Shown here: positions 6,791 through 7,747 of the stretch, piece by piece | Numbering within the stretch: the stretch's first letter is position 1 | How the letters are laid out: each line of letters begins with the position of its first letter | Source: Alphaproteobacteria bacterium | GTDB taxonomy: Bacteria; Pseudomonadota; Alphaproteobacteria; Micropepsales; Micropepsaceae | Assembly (NCBI GenBank): GCA_019508105.1 | Contig: JAEKMB010000286.1 | Location: forward strand, 1 to 7,747 | DNA: 7,747 bases | Direction: 5' to 3' | Translations under genes and position numbers: made by a program | The notes under the pieces: model-generated | Told to the model about the DNA's origin: nothing | The model's input: the letters and a program-made list of their open reading frames with translations, nothing else | Database searches by the model: none

Positions 6791-6824
6791 GCGCGTGATT
6801 GGGCGCTGGTCAACGCCCACGCGC
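6791..6824. terminator. Hairpin in the convergent gap, possible bidirectional terminator
   Basis: GCGCGT (6791-6796) pairs with ACGCGC (6819-6824), and GGGCG (6801-6805) with CGCCC (6814-6818), around an 8-base loop. A 4-base bulge lies on the left arm. This gives 11 GC-rich pairs in the 75-bp gap between two convergent stop codons, the expected place for a terminator serving both strands. Neither side has a run of T, so it is not a classical intrinsic terminator. Confidence 0.4.
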
Positions 6825-6840
6825 TTCAGAAAGCCGCTGC

Positions 6841-7386
6841 TCAAACGCCGTTCCAGCGGCGCACCCGGCCGACATCGACATGGACAAAGTCAGAAGTGGG
6901 ATAAAGTCCCACCCCGCCCCGGTTCATGGACAATGCCGTGGCATGTACGGTGTTCAGGGCGCGTCCTGGCACCCGGATATCGATCGCCATGCCCTGGGTA
7001 TGCAGGCTTTTGCTGGCAACCCCGCTGCTGCGTTCGTGCAGCATCTCGTTGGTACGAGGCGAGCGGAAGCCGGAAATCACCTGGAACGCGGCATCGGTTT
7101 CCAGGCCCTTGTTCAGGTCGTGCAGCAGGTCCAGCAGGCGCGGATCGATGACGTGCACATCGCCGGTGCGGTAATCGCGCAGGATGTGATTGATCGCCTG
7201 CAAAGCGTCCGGCTGGTAGCATCCATCAATGCAATAGTCCGCTGCCAACCGTTCACCGGTGTGCAGATTCTCCAGCTTCAACTTCCGTGCGCCCGGCGCG
7301 GCGGCGGCCAGGGCGAAACCTGGCAACGATGCCGACATGACCGCTGCGGCGCCCGCGCGCAGCAGGGCGCGGCGTGGGAGTGTCAT
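6841..7386 (-). CDS. mepK: Murein endopeptidase, MepK/YcbK-like (DUF882, M15-type zinc peptidase), Tat-exported
   Basis: A 181-residue protein, almost the length of E. coli YcbK. Residues 1-28 form a twin-arginine-type signal (Arg5-Arg6-Ala-Leu-Leu-Arg, then a hydrophobic stretch and Ala-Leu-Ala). The catalytic domain shows the M15 pattern: Ser-Gly-Phe-Arg-Ser (105-109), then His129 and Asp136 in His-x6-Asp spacing (Met-Ala-Ile-Asp-Ile), and His169 in Phe-Val-His-Val-Asp, predicted to bind one zinc ion. In E. coli, MepK cleaves the 3-3 (mDAP-mDAP) crosslinks of peptidoglycan in the periplasm; that specificity here is inferred. The start at 7386 is chosen for a GAGA about eight bases upstream; an ATG at 7401 and a GTG at 7431 are possible, the last being unlikely because it adds a Cys-containing leader. 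It lies 71 bp downstream of the L,D-transpeptidase gene on the same strand, so co-transcription is likely. Confidence 0.87.
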   Translation of the reverse strand: MTLPRRALLRAGAAAVMSASLPGFALAAAAPGARKLKLENLHTGERLAADYCIDGCYQPDALQAINHILRDYRTGDVHVIDPRLLDLLHDLNKGLETDAAFQVISGFRSPRTNEMLHERSSGVASKSLHTQGMAIDIRVPGRALNTVHATALSMNRGGVGLYPTSDFVHVDVGRVRRWNGV

Positions 7387-7457
7387 TTTGGTGTGTCTCA
7401 TGGGTGTGAAGACACAATAGCACAGCCGCACGACCGGATCAAAGTTTCCGGCGGGAA

Positions 7458-7747
7458 CTAGTGGGTGCTGGCAAGCACCACGGAATGTTCCTTGGGGAAC
7501 ATCGCTGAAATCATGCGCTCATCGCGTCCATACACATCTTCGCGGAACACGATTCCGCCATTTTCGCGCGCGATGGCGGTCCAATATTGAATATAGACCG
7601 GCACGGCTCGGTCTAGCGGTTCCCGGACCGTCTGTCCCGCGGCAATCAGCTCTTCCAGCTTGCCATGTTCGATGCTCGTGAGCTTCTCCACCAGTTGATG
7701 GATCTCTTCTACCCGCACACAGCCATGGCTGAGGGCGCGGTCGTCCG
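7458..7747 (-). CDS. L,D-transpeptidase, YcbB/LdtD-like, C-terminal part (5' truncated by window)
   Basis: The frame is open to the window edge and ends at TAG (7458-7460), giving about 95 visible residues. Near the edge is the YkuD catalytic signature Ser-His-Gly-Cys-Val-Arg-Val (7739-7710 region, nucleophile Cys encoded at 7719-7721), so the conserved His and Cys are present. The GTG that looks like a start at 7718 is the Val after that Cys and is not a real start. The tail has Val-Pro-Val-Tyr-Ile-Gln-Tyr-Trp-Thr-Ala, followed by Phe-Arg-Glu-Asp-Val-Tyr-Gly-Arg-Asp, which is characteristic of the YcbB branch and not of short YkuD proteins. These enzymes form 3-3 crosslinks in peptidoglycan. 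The catalytic core N-terminal to the motif, and any signal peptide or peptidoglycan-binding domain, lie outside the window. Confidence 0.88.
   Translation of the reverse strand, partial: DDRALSHGCVRVEEIHQLVEKLTSIEHGKLEELIAAGQTVREPLDRAVPVYIQYWTAIARENGGIVFREDVYGRDERMISAMFPKEHSVVLASTH

Noticed and set aside
7434..7451. CCGGA/TCCGG inverted repeat just after the L,D-transpeptidase stop, considered as a terminator
   Set aside because: Only five pairs with an 8-base loop and no T run on either strand; likely chance in GC-rich DNA.
6799..7461. 220-residue open frame on the + strand over the peptidase gene
   Set aside because: The opposite strand carries the Tat signal and the His/Asp/His zinc-site pattern, and this frame has no domain.

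Overview
The window is about 7.7 kb of GC-rich, tightly packed bacterial DNA. Gene content points to a Gram-negative proteobacterium, most likely an alphaproteobacterium: a CtaG-type oxidase assembly protein, a periplasmic PQQ alcohol dehydrogenase with dedicated c-type cytochromes, a Tat-dependent YcbK-type murein peptidase and a YcbB-type L,D-transpeptidase. This placement is inferred from family and layout; there is no rRNA or other phylogenetic marker.

Region 1 (1-3171, + strand) is one apparent operon in which every junction is a 4-base ATGA overlap. In order it holds the last codons of a small membrane protein, a short CtaG-like cytochrome c oxidase assembly protein (99-686), a XoxF/methanol-ethanol family PQQ dehydrogenase with the Asp-Tyr-Asp lanthanide signature (683-2473), and a membrane-anchored monoheme cytochrome c (2470-3171). 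The simplest reading is an electron path from alcohol to PQQ enzyme to anchored cytochrome c to a haem-copper oxidase whose genes probably lie upstream.

Region 2 (3172-6765) is a divergent pair. A triheme cytochrome c of the alcohol-dehydrogenase cytochrome-subunit type (3172-4380, - strand) meets the operon tail to tail with no base between the stop codons. Across a 216-bp gap, a 722-residue exported protein (4597-6765, + strand) joins a carboxypeptidase-like regulatory (beta-sandwich) domain, a single c-haem site and a long beta-propeller-like region. Its function is unknown and it is the most interesting gene here.

Region 3 (6766-7747) holds a small hairpin in a convergent gap. It is followed on the - strand by a MepK/YcbK-like endopeptidase (6841-7386) and the C-terminal end of an L,D-transpeptidase (7458 to the window edge). 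The two are linked as ycbB-ycbK are in E. coli and form a cell-wall module unrelated to the redox genes.

No tRNA, rRNA, CRISPR array, insertion sequence or long repeat was seen. No gene-free stretch exceeds 300 bases.
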